A stretch of 64,000 bases of DNA, from assembly GCA_002104985.1 (NCBI GenBank), contig MCGO01000164.1, positions 21,236-85,235 of the forward strand, in the 5' to 3' direction. Shown here piece after piece: positions 1 to 11,239 of this stretch (position 1 is the stretch's first letter; every line of letters begins with the position of its first letter). The notes under the pieces are model-generated. The model was not told where the DNA came from and searched no databases. It worked only from the letters and a program-made list of their open reading frames with translations. A program made the translations under genes and the position numbers. This DNA is from Rhizoclosmatium globosum. Taxonomy: Eukaryota > Chytridiomycota > Chytridiomycetes > Chytridiales > Chytriomycetaceae.

Positions 1-391
1 GAACAGCATAATCACTCCCCACAACACACAGAATGTGACATCAAAGTGGTTTTTTACGACTGCGGTAAAAATAGTTAGTCAGTAAGACGCAAATGGTTTG
101 ACTGTACCGATGAGTCCGAGGCTAGTAATTGTACTAAAAATGTTCGGGATGTTTTTAATAACACTTCGGATTAAGTCCCAGATTGAGGTTGATGCTCCCG
201 CTGAGGACATTATCTTCAAGGACTTTTTTACTTTGATTTTTCAAGTCAACTCGTTAGTGCTGGCTAGTATTATATGAAATGTGCATCTTGAACCTGCCTT
301 GTCCAACTCCTTGAACCTTCATTGAACCTCCCAAACTAACAATATAAATGAATCAACTTGGGTTATTTAGTGCTAAACAACTCCAAAAAGT
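1..391. other. 5' flank without a recognised gene
   Basis: I see no convincing coding stretch here. It is AT-rich and should contain the promoter of the + strand gene starting at 392. No TATA box or repeat stands out. Confidence 0.4.
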
Positions 392-1102
392 ATGGTCAAC
401 ATCACAGTTTCTGGCTTTGGTCCTGGCAATGACTACATTCGCAACACAATCAATCAAAAGCTAAGATCCAGTGTTCTCCCCAGCTGTTCTTTTGGAAACT
501 ACGAAGGTCACGCAATATCTGGAACCGCTTATCACAACCATGGCCCCAACCAGTCCATGTTTCGAAAAAGCAACCTCCTTGGAACTGCAGTATTGGAGGG
601 CATCATGCTCACTCCAGATATCTCCGTTTCTGTTACAAGGAACCCAGGTTCCCACATTGATGTAGTTGCACGTGTAGTGCTCAGACCACACGCTATTCAC
701 ATCATTTTCGATTTTGGCCTCATCAGGGAGCTTCATAACGCCAACCAGGTTGTAATGGCTGTACGTTTTCGTATTGTGAATGGTGAAGTGCGTCAAATGG
801 GAGACATCAACTTAAACGGCATCGTGATCAATAATTGCCCATTTCCAGAAATCAATAATCTGGTTTCTAACCTGGTCCGTGATCGAGTGAGTTCGCTGTT
901 GAGAGACAGTCTCTCTGAAGTGAACGGTCAAATCAAAAGACAAAAGACTTCCTACTTCAACCAAGCTTATGACATCGTGGTGAATTTTGTTATCTATACA
1001 ACTTTCTTATATTTTGTATACTTTTTCCGTCATGTTTTACACCGTTTGATTATGAAAATCTTTCGTTTCCTTTATTTTTTGATTTTTGGAATTCGAAAGT
1101 AG
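392..1102 (+). CDS. Orphan protein with C-terminal membrane anchor, 236 aa
   Basis: Single-exon ORF with an ATG start. I do not recognise the family. Residues about 1-185 look like a soluble, strand-rich domain with alternating hydrophobic residues and no signal peptide. About residues 155-180 (around NLVSNLVRDRVSSLL) look amphipathic helical. The last ~45 residues are strongly hydrophobic with interspersed basic residues, suggesting one or two membrane segments near the C-terminus, so a tail-anchored or membrane-associated protein is inferred. A lipid-binding TULIP-like fold crossed my mind but nothing diagnostic supports it. The next coding gene is almost 1 kb downstream. Confidence 0.6.
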   Translation: MVNITVSGFGPGNDYIRNTINQKLRSSVLPSCSFGNYEGHAISGTAYHNHGPNQSMFRKSNLLGTAVLEGIMLTPDISVSVTRNPGSHIDVVARVVLRPHAIHIIFDFGLIRELHNANQVVMAVRFRIVNGEVRQMGDINLNGIVINNCPFPEINNLVSNLVRDRVSSLLRDSLSEVNGQIKRQKTSYFNQAYDIVVNFVIYTTFLYFVYFFRHVLHRLIMKIFRFLYFLIFGIRK

Positions 1103-1419
1103 AGCCACAATCTTATTTGAATAAACACATTGATTAACCTACAGAAGTTCCACACAACAATTCACTACTACTGTACTCAACATCAAAGCACGCAACAATC
1201 AAGGATTAGTTTTCTCAAACTCAAATGAAATCGCTTTTAAATGATCCAAGTTGTTATCACATCTGATGAGTGATACACAACTCAGTTTCATAAAAACCCT
1301 CAAAATCACATCTTGTAGTTACGAACTTGAACGCGGAGCAGCGGAGCAGCGGGGTATTGAATGAGAGAGATTCCATTACCCCTTTAACATGTACGTATGG
1401 TCCAAAGTGAATCTGATCA

Positions 1420-1640
1420 AACTAGTGCACAAGAATCCATTTAGAAACCGCCCCATAATTCATGAAAGGAATCACACGGATGAAAAGCCATTCAAATGTG
1501 TCGTTTAAGCATTTACCATAAAAGACGAGAAAAGGAGAATGGAAAACGCGAGAATGTGAAAAGTGTGCAATGTTTTTGAGTGCAGGAGAATGTGACGCAG
1601 TATGTTTGGAAGAAACTCGAGCAGGGTTTGGTTTGGAATC
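1420..1640 (+). pseudogene. Relic of a C2H2 zinc-finger gene
   Basis: Positions 1461-1499 read HERNHTDEKPFKC, a near-perfect C2H2 inter-finger linker (HTGEKPFKC type). The same frame then meets a stop, but AFTIKDEKRRMEN after it resembles the body of the following finger. A frame change then gives ECEKCAMF (about 1553-1577), resembling the first Cys pair of another finger. No frame is open across the region and the paired His residues are incomplete. I read this as a decayed gene fragment and cannot say which transcription factor it came from. Confidence 0.45.
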
Positions 1641-2050
1641 CATTCCCACAACCTCTCACTTTACAAAATATTCCATCGTAAACAAAAAAAGGTACTTATC
1701 GGCTTTTCAAGAAGGGAAAGAACCGACAGCTTTCAATGTGAAATTTTTTTGATGTAGATTGAAATAGGAATATTGGTTTTACCAAACCATGGAATATCTT
1801 TGACTCAATCTGCCTTGTCTTTCCCAAATATTTGGTCAATTGGAGGACCGATTTGTTGTTGGTGAATATGCGGACTGCGATATCCAAAAGGGGCAGCTTC
1901 CCGTTTTTTGCGCCTTGAACCTCTTCAGGTTGCCCCATCCTTTAAAACACAAAACAGGCGCTATTTGTACCATCTGCTACATTTTGACAGTAACATAGGT
2001 CTCTCTCTTCATAAACTGTCCCTTGTCACTAGTCACGGTACTCAAGAAAC
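1641..2050. other. Intergenic, no gene seen
   Basis: Only short unconvincing ORFs occur on either strand. The last ~100 bases presumably hold the promoter of the gene at 2051. Confidence 0.4.
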
Positions 2051-2632
2051 ATGATCCACAACACATTCTACGGAAACAGTTGGCAAGAAATGGGAAAAGA
2101 CCGCATACAGTACATGACCTGTACCATCCAAAACGACACCAACAACGACTTTACCGTAATCTCCGTGCAAACAAAACCCCCCTACTCAAGTCCATACAAA
2201 GGAATCGTCCGTGGAATCCAACCAACAACTCAAATCCCCGGAGGAACCCAGATATCATTCCAAATGGGAGACAAACGCGCAAGACACTGGTTCTCAGCCG
2301 TCTTGGAAATCGTGTTCCGGTGTACGAGTAGTAGTTCTGGAAACTGGTATATGCACATGTTTTGGTATCCGACTGAAAGCGGACTTCATGTAGCGTTTTC
2401 GGAGCATCCGCAGTTCTCGTGGAGTCATTTAAATGACGTTGGGGTTATGAATAAACCACGTTTGGCAGTGTATGAAGGGAATCGGGCGTTGAATGTTCGG
2501 ACGAGTGTTGATAATCAGTTGAATGGAAAGAATCCTGTGTTTATTGAGTTTGATATAACTGGATTTTTTAATGTGAATGTGCAGAGGAATGAGTTGCAGG
2601 TTGTGAAAGTTACGTTGAAGGAGGTGGTGTGA
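2051..2632 (+). CDS. Orphan soluble protein, 193 aa, probably beta-rich
   Basis: Intact single-exon ORF from an ATG, with no signal peptide or membrane segment. The sequence is rich in T, N, V and aromatic residues with alternating polar/hydrophobic stretches (e.g. TCTIQNDTNNDFTVISVQ, ending in FFNVNVQRNELQVVKVTL), suggesting a beta-sandwich. I do not recognise the family. Aegerolysin-type and other small beta-sandwich proteins were considered, but I see no diagnostic motif. It lies 146 bp before the mitochondrial uS19 gene in the same orientation. Confidence 0.55.
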   Translation: MIHNTFYGNSWQEMGKDRIQYMTCTIQNDTNNDFTVISVQTKPPYSSPYKGIVRGIQPTTQIPGGTQISFQMGDKRARHWFSAVLEIVFRCTSSSSGNWYMHMFWYPTESGLHVAFSEHPQFSWSHLNDVGVMNKPRLAVYEGNRALNVRTSVDNQLNGKNPVFIEFDITGFFNVNVQRNELQVVKVTLKEVV

Positions 2633-2778
2633 GAACCATATAGAATAAAATTAAGTTGTATTCAGTGTATTAACGTTGTTAAATTTATGATATTTTGTTG
2701 CGTAAAAGGTTGTGAAATCAGTAATGTGGGAAAGCAGAAGAAAGAAACACATAAAAAAAGCAAACATCGAAAAGAGGA

Positions 2779-3129
2779 ATGCGAGCAACAACAGTATGCC
2801 TTCGATCTGTGTGGAAGGGACCCTTCTTTGTACCACTTCCAGCCGCACCAAAAGACGGATCCGCCGTTGAAACAATGGCCCGGGCATCAACGATCCTTCC
2901 ATCACACGTTGGACGCAAGTTCATGGTGGGTGTCCGTGTCCTGACTTGCTCTGTTTCTGGTCTGGTGTCACTCGGAAGGACTAACTCGAAGGTATCGCTT
3001 TAGGTGCACAATGGAAAGGACTTCCTGCCCGTGCTCGTCTCTGAACAGATGGTCAACCACAAACTTGGCGAATTTGCTCCAACGAGGAAACCATTCACTT
3101 TCAAAAAGAGCGATAAGAAACTGAGGTAG
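2779..3129 (+). CDS. Mitochondrial small-subunit ribosomal protein uS19m
   Basis: Two exons, 2779-2925 and 3004-3129, joined across a 78-nt GT-AG intron (donor GTGGGT, branch CTAAC, acceptor TTTAG), give a 90-residue protein. The S19 signature is clear: SVWKGPFF near the N-terminus, then [20 protein letters not shown] across the junction, then [13 protein letters not shown]19 binds 16S-type rRNA in the head of the small subunit. The N-terminal [13 protein letters not shown] is short but basic, in line with mitochondrial import. Neither exon alone forms a recognisable ORF, so automated calling could miss it. Confidence 0.9.
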
Positions 3130-3290
3130 TTTGGAGGGGGATTGTGTGCATGGATGGATTGGGTTGTTGGATGAAGGGATCAATCAGAGAATGACAGGAC
3201 TAGTCAAGTCCAAAAACAAACAATACTTTTCAATAAACTGTTTGAATAATGCAATTGATACTGTATTAAGGCACTAGTTTGAAAACAAGG

Positions 3291-3610
3291 CTAAACGACT
3301 GGCGTCCCAACTTCCTCTTCTTCCTGTTTTGCCCTGGCCAACATCTCAGCCTCAATCTGGGCCTTGTAAGCGATCCGCCGCTTTGAATCCATTTCAGATC
3401 GAACGAGAGAAAGAACTCCGAATCCAGCGAGAGTGATCCCGATCCTGATTGGATTGATCAGGTATTAGCAACTAGGTTACTAGGTACATAGAGGGAGTAT
3501 CCTAGGTAGTATCCTAAGCTAGAAAGAACAACGCACCATCCAATCCACGATGCCTTGAATGGATTCCGCTTAACCCACACTTTAAACTGGTCTGTCCGAG
3601 AGAGAGCCAT
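3291..3610 (-). CDS. Small single-pass membrane protein, 75 aa
   Basis: Two exons on the minus strand, 3610-3537 and 3444-3291, joined across a 92-nt intron (donor GTGCGT, branch CTAATAC, acceptor ATCAG). The product starts MALSRTDQFKVWVKRNPF, has one hydrophobic segment (about WIGWIGITLAGFGVLSLV, residues 22-39), then a charged helix rich in A, E, K and R ending EEEEVGTPVV. Size and layout resemble small inner-membrane mitochondrial or ER proteins; I cannot assign a family. It is divergent from BDP1 with only 45 bp between the two ATGs, so they probably share a promoter. Its 3' end converges on uS19m. Confidence 0.7.
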
Positions 3611-3655
3611 TTGTCTTTCTTTTTTAGTTGATCTTATTTCATTTGGAAAATCACA

Positions 3656-6161
3656 ATGTCCACATTCATCTCATCGACTGTCAAAAAGGGCGGCTTTAAG
3701 TTCAAACCAAAAGGCCCTAGTGCCAGTGCTTCAACTAGTGCTAGTGCTAGTACTAGTGCGGGCACACCTGGTCCAACTAGCACGACTACAACCAGCACCG
3801 CCCAATCTAGTACCCAAACTACAACTACTCCAACTACAACTACTTCCTTACCCTTGACACCTTCTTTAACGACTCAATCGACCCAGTCCACTCAGTCTAC
3901 TCAGATAAATCAGTCGCAACGGACTCGTTCACTTTCACCACGAAGAGAAGCGGCAAAGAACCTTCACATTTCAACCTCAACTTCAACTTCAACTTCAGAT
4001 CCAAAACACGTGGGCTTCTCCGATGATCCTCCGCCTCCCCTTCCAACCCTTCAACCGGGCGAGAGACGACCAAGTATCCTCAAACCATCAGCTATTCTTC
4101 CTCCTACCCTGCCTCCAACAGACCCGCCATCCCCTTCATCACTTGCTCCTGCACCTCCCCCAATCGCTCGACCTATTATGCCTCCAAAGGTATGTTCCTT
4201 GATTATTAGCACTCGAAGATCTGAACATTTATAGATTATATCTGCAAAAACGGGAATATCTATCGCAAAACCAACAGCAACAGCAGCATCAACACCAATT
4301 TCAGCTCCAATCCAGCGTCCTTCGTCCGCATCTATTATAACTCCCTCCGCCAGAGTCCCACCTCCAACACCCACAACACCCACACTTTCCCTCCTCGAAC
4401 AACAAGAACAAGAAACAGAACCACCAGTCATTGTGAATTCAGAAGAAGACTTGAAGAAGCTATCTCTTATACAACTGATGCGTCTGAAGTCAGATGTCTT
4501 GAAACCTTCAAAACGTGGTGCCCTTGAAACGTTACGACGACAAGAGCGAGAAGCCACTCGCAAACGCGGTCGGAAACGAACTAAATCAGGCGACGATAAT
4601 GACGATAATGAGTCTCGGATATCTGACACAGAAAGTGTTGCTTCGAATAGATCAAATCGGTCGAACCGTCCCACACCAAAGAAAACTGCTACGTCTTCTT
4701 CTTCTCTATCACAGTCATCCTCATCTTCCCTTGCCCCATCTCAATCACAAACTCAAACTCAATCTCAATCTCAATCTCAACCACAGTCACAACCCCAACC
4801 ATCCCAATCCTCACAACCCTCCTCCTCACAAGGCCCCAGAATCACAATCGACGCAGACGGAAACGTTGTTCTCGATGAATCCTCGCTCTTTGTGAATGCA
4901 CCCCTCCCAGACGAAGAACCCGACATCTCACAAATGGAAGTCATTGACGAATCAGCTGGAAACGTGCGTGTCACGAGTGCCAGTTTCGCCGTCAACAAGA
5001 TCCGCGGAAAGAGATGGGCGTCAGACGATGAGGATTTGTTTTACAAGGTAACCATTCTTAAATGTCTCTATATAGCAATACCAAACAGCTCATTTTTTTC
5101 ACAAGTGCCTACAATACTTTGGAACAAACTTTGAACTGATATCGCACATGTTTCCAAACATCACGCGGCGGCATATTAAAATGAAGTATAATTCGGAAGA
5201 ACGGGCGCGGCCGGCAAAGATTACGTGGGCGCTACGAAATCGATTGCCGATTCCGCAGGCTGTTGTTGATGAGATGAAGGAAAATCATGCGCGGAAGTTG
5301 GAGGTGCTTAGTGGACGTGGGAGGGTTGAGAAGGAGAAGGAAGAACAACCAAGTGCTAGTGGTAGTGGTAGTGGTGAGAAGGGAGAGGAAGGTGTTGATG
5401 ATATGGAGAAATTGGATCCGTCAGACCCGAGGAATGGATCTTCTTCAGGTTCAGCTTCTCAGAGACCTGTTGTACCACCAATCACGATCCCCGCACAAGA
5501 ACCAGAAACACCTGCAGTTGAAGACGAAACACCATCTTCCACAACCTTATTTCAACAAATCTACAACAGAACAGCAGCCCTCGCTCGTGTGAAACCATCC
5601 ATTGCAAAACCATCCCTCACAAAACCAAAGAAACCTACATCAACAGCAACAGCAACCCCATCTACAGCCACCAGCCCCACAAAACGAAAACGCAGCAAAA
5701 GCAGAACACCCTCCCCAACCCGTCCCACCTCTCCCTCAAAACCCACCGCCCCACCCTCCGTCATCCACGCAACAACATCCTCAGAAGCGCCTACACAATC
5801 CTCAACAACAACATCAACATCAACCCTGAAATTCAAACCCTCCTTCAAACCAAAACCAACATCCCAAAAACCACTCCCTCCCCAACAGTCAAATCCACCC
5901 ACAATCCCAACTACACCAACCCTTGCTTCAACATCACAAACAACAGCACCACCACCCCGCTCCCCATCCCCCGAAAAACTACAAGCACCCGCTGTAGTCC
6001 GAAAAACCATCCCCACGATCGGGAAAGGAAAACCACTCGCGATTCAAGCCACGCGACGCGTAGTGGAGGAAGTAGAAGTTTCTGAAGAAGGGCTTGTGCA
6101 GGAATCTGGGGAGAGACCAGGTGGAGAGGAGGAGGACGGTGGTATGGTTGTGGATTATTGA
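3656..6161 (+). CDS. BDP1: Transcription factor TFIIIB subunit Bdp1 (B'')
   Basis: Three exons (3656-4189, 4235-5047, 5106-6161) give an 800-residue protein with all junctions in frame. Bdp1 is the TFIIIB subunit that, with TBP and Brf1, recruits RNA polymerase III to tRNA and 5S genes. The diagnostic part spans the exon 2/3 junction: RWASDDEDLFYKCLQYFG, then TNFELISHMFPNITRRHIKMK, which is the extended SANT/Myb domain of Bdp1. The remainder is low-complexity: S/T/P-rich N-terminus, a Q/S/P tract around 4690-4830, and an S/T/P-rich C-terminus ending in an acidic patch. The N-terminal SSTVKKGGFKFKPKG also suits Bdp1. Nuclear location is inferred. Confidence 0.93.
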
Positions 6162-6293
6162 AAGTCTTTGGGGGGGTTTTGTATACAGTTTGTCCTTTTC
6201 TTTCCGTTTTTAAAGGTTATGAAGTTTTAAAGATTCAAATAACCACTATCCAATTTTAATGAATCCAAAAAAACTGGTATTATATGAAGGATA

Positions 6294-9200
6294 TTAAGCC
6301 GAGAGGATATTGAAACTTGAAGAAGCATTTAATGAAGGTGTATTCACTGGTGCCAGCATGCTTTTGGGCAAGAACTTGTTGACGAATTTCCTTGAATCAG
6401 GAGTGTGGACCTCTGCCTCTGGCTCTTCCTCCTCTTTGATGACAACAGGTGCTTCATCAACTTGAGGGCGTTCTCGTTCAAGAAGACGGAGACGGAAGAG
6501 ACTTTGCTTTTCTTCGGCTGTTGTAACTCCGAGAACGTAGCCACCATCTTTGTTGAATAGAAGGGACTTAATTCCTGTCGCGTCTGAAGTAGGTTTTAGT
6601 TATTTATGAAATACAAGACAAATAAAAAACGTAGGCTTACAAACAATCTGTGCGATTTCACCCGTCAAAATACTCCGAATACAAATAAAGCTCGGATCAA
6701 AAGCACATAAATACGGCGGAAACAGTGCAAACGAAGTCGGCGACCCAGCCCACTTCATCAAAAAGTCTGGCCTCGCCCGTCGTCCAGCCCTCGTCACAAA
6801 AAACCCAAGATCATCATACGCCAAAAAGTATTCATCCACATCCGTCTTGAAAATCGCCATCGGCTTCGTGTCCTCCCTCAACAACACAAAGTCGAGCGAG
6901 TCATCGCTCGGATCCAAAAGCGCTTGCGTCTCGAGAGTCTCTAAATCTACAATCTCGAACCCTTTCGTGCACCCAACGACCAGCTTTGTTTTCAGAATGT
7001 GGATACTGCTGGCTTCTGTTGGGATGTAGAACTCTTTAAACAGTTTCATGGCTTCGGCGCCGCGGCCGTTTGAGCCGCGGCTGAAGAAGTTGATGCGGTG
7101 CTTGCGTTTCATTGTTCCAAATGGAACGCTTTCGAGGATTTTGATTGTGGAGGAGAGTTGGGCGGCTCGGACGGTACAGACTAGTGTGCGGTTCAAGGCG
7201 AATCCGACCTGGAAAAAGTTTATCGCCTCGCCGATGATGTTTGATTTTTGGTTTTCTTCGTTTTGTTGGTCGAGGAGTTTTATGCTGTAGGAGTAGAGGG
7301 TTTTGTCTGTATTGACGTTAAGAGAAAAGCTTTGGGTCAAAGAAATTTCACTCACCTGCTAGAACCAACAAATGTCCATGCTCAACCACACATTCTACTT
7401 GCGTAATTTTTTCTTCGTCTAGAATCTGAACAAACTGGTCCGAGAAATTCTCAGGATCTTCGACACTTCCTTTCGGGCCTGCGAAGAGTCCGACTTCCGT
7501 TGCAACGACAAGACGTCCACCAACATCACAAGCCGATAGAAATTTCGTGCTTGTCAAAGGCTGACTAGTTGGAGCTGTTTGTGCCAACCCTCCAACTTGT
7601 ATGATATGCTCTGCGTCTCGGCTGTTGCTCGTGACTGGATTCACACCAATGCTCCACGTATCAACAAGTCGTTGAGCCATATCAAAGTGGTTTTGTCCAA
7701 GCAATCGTTTACTTCGCAACTTCATGATATGTTCTCTCCAGATATTTCGTCCACTCTCAGTATCGACTTGAAAAGTGTAAACACCTCCAGTATCGCGACC
7801 AACGACAGTAATACTAAATTGAAGTCGATTCTCTACAGGAGGAGTGACAGTCGAGTTTGCAGGGGAAATACCGTCTCGACTCCCACTGATACTGGAGAGA
7901 GTGTTGGATTCCTTCAGTAAAGGTGATATTGCAGGGTTTATCGCAGTGGATCCCGTGTTTGCTGAGCTTGCTGTGTTAGTAGTATTTACTGTTGTTTTTG
8001 GACTGAGACTGATTCCCCCAAGGTATGTACTCTGAGGCCGGTAACCACCTGTAGTTCCAGTTCTGGACATGGCTTGAGGCCTAACTTTTAGCTCTGGAGC
8101 GGCAGGAGCAATCAGCTCGTATTTGATTGGCTATTGACAAACGTTTAATTCGAGAGTGGGAAAAGCTGATTTAATCCTCACCCGCTTATAGATTTTGTAT
8201 CGTGTCCCTTTCACAGTCGAGGCATCCGCTTTTTTGTCTTGAAATTTGCGGGTCATAACGAGACAGTGATCAAACAAGAACATCACGAGTGAAACATCGC
8301 CACTAGGTTTCTTGAGCGTCACTTTACCCTCATAAACCATTTGTCGCTCTGGATCCATTAATTGAAGATCCTGGTGACTCGCTCGGTTAGCCACATATTT
8401 AAATATAAGGCCGAACTTACAAAGTCTCCCATATAAAACTGCTGACTGAGCTGAAGCAACTTAATCTTGGTCATGGTTTTCCCTGAAGCTGAGTTCATCT
8501 CCGCGAGTACTTTTTCAATCGCTCTTGTTGCTTCTGGGATCAGAATCTTGTCTGGATGGTCCAAAGGCGTCTTTTCGTAGATGGCTTTCAGGAGAAGAAG
8601 GTATGAAGCCATACGCGCGATTGGCTTGTGAAGGTATCCATCGAGCTCATGTTTGATTTCCGCACGAATTCCTGATCCAACGTGGGCATTCTATGAAAAT
8701 GCACTTCAGTACAGTTATATGTTGTTCAAAGAAAGCAAAATGGAGTTACCGCCAAAAATTCTCGAAACTTTGGGTTTTGGCTTTTCTCTAATGCGATATC
8801 ATTTCGTGAATATTCGCGGTTCCCACAATATTCAATATAACAACTCAAATCCGCTGCACAGGAAAGGAAGATGTCCCCAATCTTCTCAACAATGTGCTGC
8901 TCCTTTTGACGAGCTTGCAGCTTCGCAAACAATTTGGTGTTTACTGCAAGGAGATCGTGGGCATTGCAAAAGACTATTTTAGTGAAGTGCTCGAGACGGT
9001 TTGGATCAATCACGTTTGATTCTTTGAGTGGGTTCAAGTAGAGCTGCAACAGGATTAGTACTGAGACGCTTCTCTTAATTAAGATTACATTTTGAATAAT
9101 TTTGAGCTCCTCGACGTAGTTTTTCTCGGTTTTGATTATATCATAGATAGCGTTTTGGCGCTTTTCCTCTTCCTTTGAAACAGATTCCTTCACTTCAATC

Positions 9201-10095
9201 GGTACTGTGTTACTCCACCATAGATCCTGATAATATTTGAGATCAATGTGTCATAAAAAGTGGAGATAACCTCTTCTTTCATCTTGGTGGGAGAGTCTGC
9301 AGCATCTGCAAGCAAGTTGCTCGAGCTAGACCAAATATCTTCCTAAAAGTATTGCGAACGTCAACTACAGCTTATGTATCATCGCAGATATACCATCTTA
9401 TATTTGTTGTGGAGATTCTGGAGCTAAGGAAAGATAAATCAGTTGGCTTGTTTGGAATACGCTACGAACCTGAAATAGTCGTCGTGGACATGAAACACTG
9501 TAGCAAAGATCATCAATCGAGCAAGTTGGAGAATAACAATCCGTGAGAATCAAAAAGACTCCCACAGGAAGTTCTGTCAGCACGCCACCGTTAACAGTTG
9601 CAGTCAGGGAAGCAGCACTTATTCCATGACCATCTAATATCGTCGGTACGAGTAAGTCTCCAGACGATGGTTGGAGGGCACCACGAGAGACTGTATCGAT
9701 TCGGGACTCCTCTTGCATCTTGTATCTGATCCCTTGTTAAAAATACTGAGATGTAAACGATAAGAGGGAGGTTACAGGTCAGAACTATCTTTAAGTCGCG
9801 TGTTTGCCGAAGCAACATCAAAGATGAAAGCCTGAGCATCGAGACATCGTCCAATCACAAGAGCCAGGTTTCTATCTGTAGTTCCAATCAAGAACGCGAT
9901 CGTATCCTTTTGGTTTTGGTTATTGATCAGTTGTTGGCGGGATTTGCAAAGACTTTGAGCGAGACTCACAACTGCTTCTGATCCAAGAAAACATTTGTGA
10001 TATTCGATGCCATCTCTGACGTGCGTGGCTAGTGGAGCACGTGATCGGAAAGCACTGGCGACGTGGCTCAGAAAGGCTGGATAGAGATATGACAT
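6294..10095 (-). CDS. ROM2: Rho1 guanine-nucleotide exchange factor, Rom2 type
   Basis: Multi-exon minus-strand gene, N-terminus at 10095. Domain order read from the exons: DEP domain (YHKCFLGSEAVVSLAQ) followed by the CYSPTC...CYSVSCPRR motif typical of Rom1/Rom2; a DH domain (about 9190-8450; RQNAIYDIIKTEKNYVEELK and KPIARMASYLLLLKAIYEKT); a PH domain (KVTLKKPSGDVSLVMFLFDH) with a serine/threonine insertion; and a CNH domain (about 7600-6600) ending KSLLFNKDGGYVLG. The C-terminal exon (about 6584-6294) ends ASSSFNILSA. Rom2 proteins activate Rho1 GTPase in cell-wall integrity signalling at the plasma membrane. The final junction (donor T/GTAAGC, acceptor TTCAG/ACG) gives IVYATGIKSLLF. Only ~50 bp separate the start from the next gene. 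Confidence 0.88.
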
Positions 10096-10145
10096 TTCTG
10101 ATCAAGAATTTTGAAAGACTTCTCTGCATCCAATTTATTTATGTG

Positions 10146-11145
10146 TTATTTCTTTGGTTGCCCTTTGCGTACAAGTGTACGGTTAAGAACTGTTGCCGAC
10201 ATTTCTGAACTCAAGAACGGCTGCTTTTCACAGTTGGTCTTTGGGACACTCAATCTTTGGCCTGAATCATTTGAAGCTTTTGGGCTAGAATCCTCTGAAG
10301 CTCTTTTTTCGCTTGCAAAATCCAGAAGTATATCCAAATTAAGCATTCGAAGCAGAACATAAACACGTAAGTTCCACGCAAAATAGTGCCAGAAGGGGCT
10401 GGGAGGATTTTCGTTCATAACACCAACTAGAATATTCACAGCAACAACTAATACTGAACGAAGGATTGTTCTAATGACCATGACTTGGATGTACTTTGAG
10501 CTCATACTGTATCTCATCAGGGTAAGTACAAGAGCCGTCAAAGTTGCAAAACAATCGCTAATTATATCCGAAAAGTTTGATCCCGGACCAGTAATTGGAT
10601 CTTGAATGTATCCACAAAACAGAAAGTCGGGGATCCAGAAACCATAAGTTTGCCGCAAGTCGGCAACCATCCAACCCAGCCTATTCATAAGAATAAGACA
10701 AATGCAATAAAGAGCGTATTTGTTTCTATTCGTGAGATAATAGCATTTGTATAGGATCATAACATCTGCTCACCGATTAGATCAACCACGAGCAAATGAA
10801 CAAGAACCCACCAAAGCTGATGTAAAACACGTGGCTAAACAGGTTCCCCAAAAAGGACAGGACAACACAATTCGATTCTGTGAAGTTTCCCCGATACACA
10901 ACAGATAGAATATATCCTATCGCGGATACGTTTCCAATAACCAATATGATACCAAGCAGTTTGAACTTTTTTGCGTCGCGAATGTTGGAGGCACTGAGCT
11001 TTAACAGCACGGTGATAAGTCCATGTACCGCAACTTCAAGTGAGAGCCCGTAAACAATGTTAGAATGGATAAAAGTCTGACGCGTCATTTGACCGCCCAT
11101 ATCTGCGCGCGCAGTTACATTGGAGATCGGATGCAACGTGTTCAT
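10146..11145 (-). CDS. Seven-transmembrane protein, tandem copy 1 (317 aa)
   Basis: Two exons, 11145-10812 and 10765-10146, with a 46-nt intron. I count seven hydrophobic segments: around NIVYGLSLEVAVHGLITVLL, LLGIILVIGNVSAIGYIL, VLSFLGNLFSHVFYISFG, LYCICLILMNRLGWMV, IISDCFATLTALVLTL, VIRTILRSVLVVAVNILV and FFWHYF-like FAWNLRVYVLLRMLNL. The C-terminal ~60 residues are polar, likely cytosolic. The layout is GPCR-like but I recognise no known receptor family. The downstream neighbour at 11240-12279 is a clear paralogue: both contain GFWIPDF, DPITGPGSN and SDIISDCFATLTALV. The first exon has the same length (334 nt) and the same phase-1 junction in both copies. Confidence 0.75.
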
Positions 11146-11239
11146 TCTCAAAGATTTGCAAAACGTCAGAAATATTCTTGGGACGTGGCTTCGTTGGCAC
11201 TCACAGAAATCGTAACACTTTCATTTATTGTAGTTAAAA

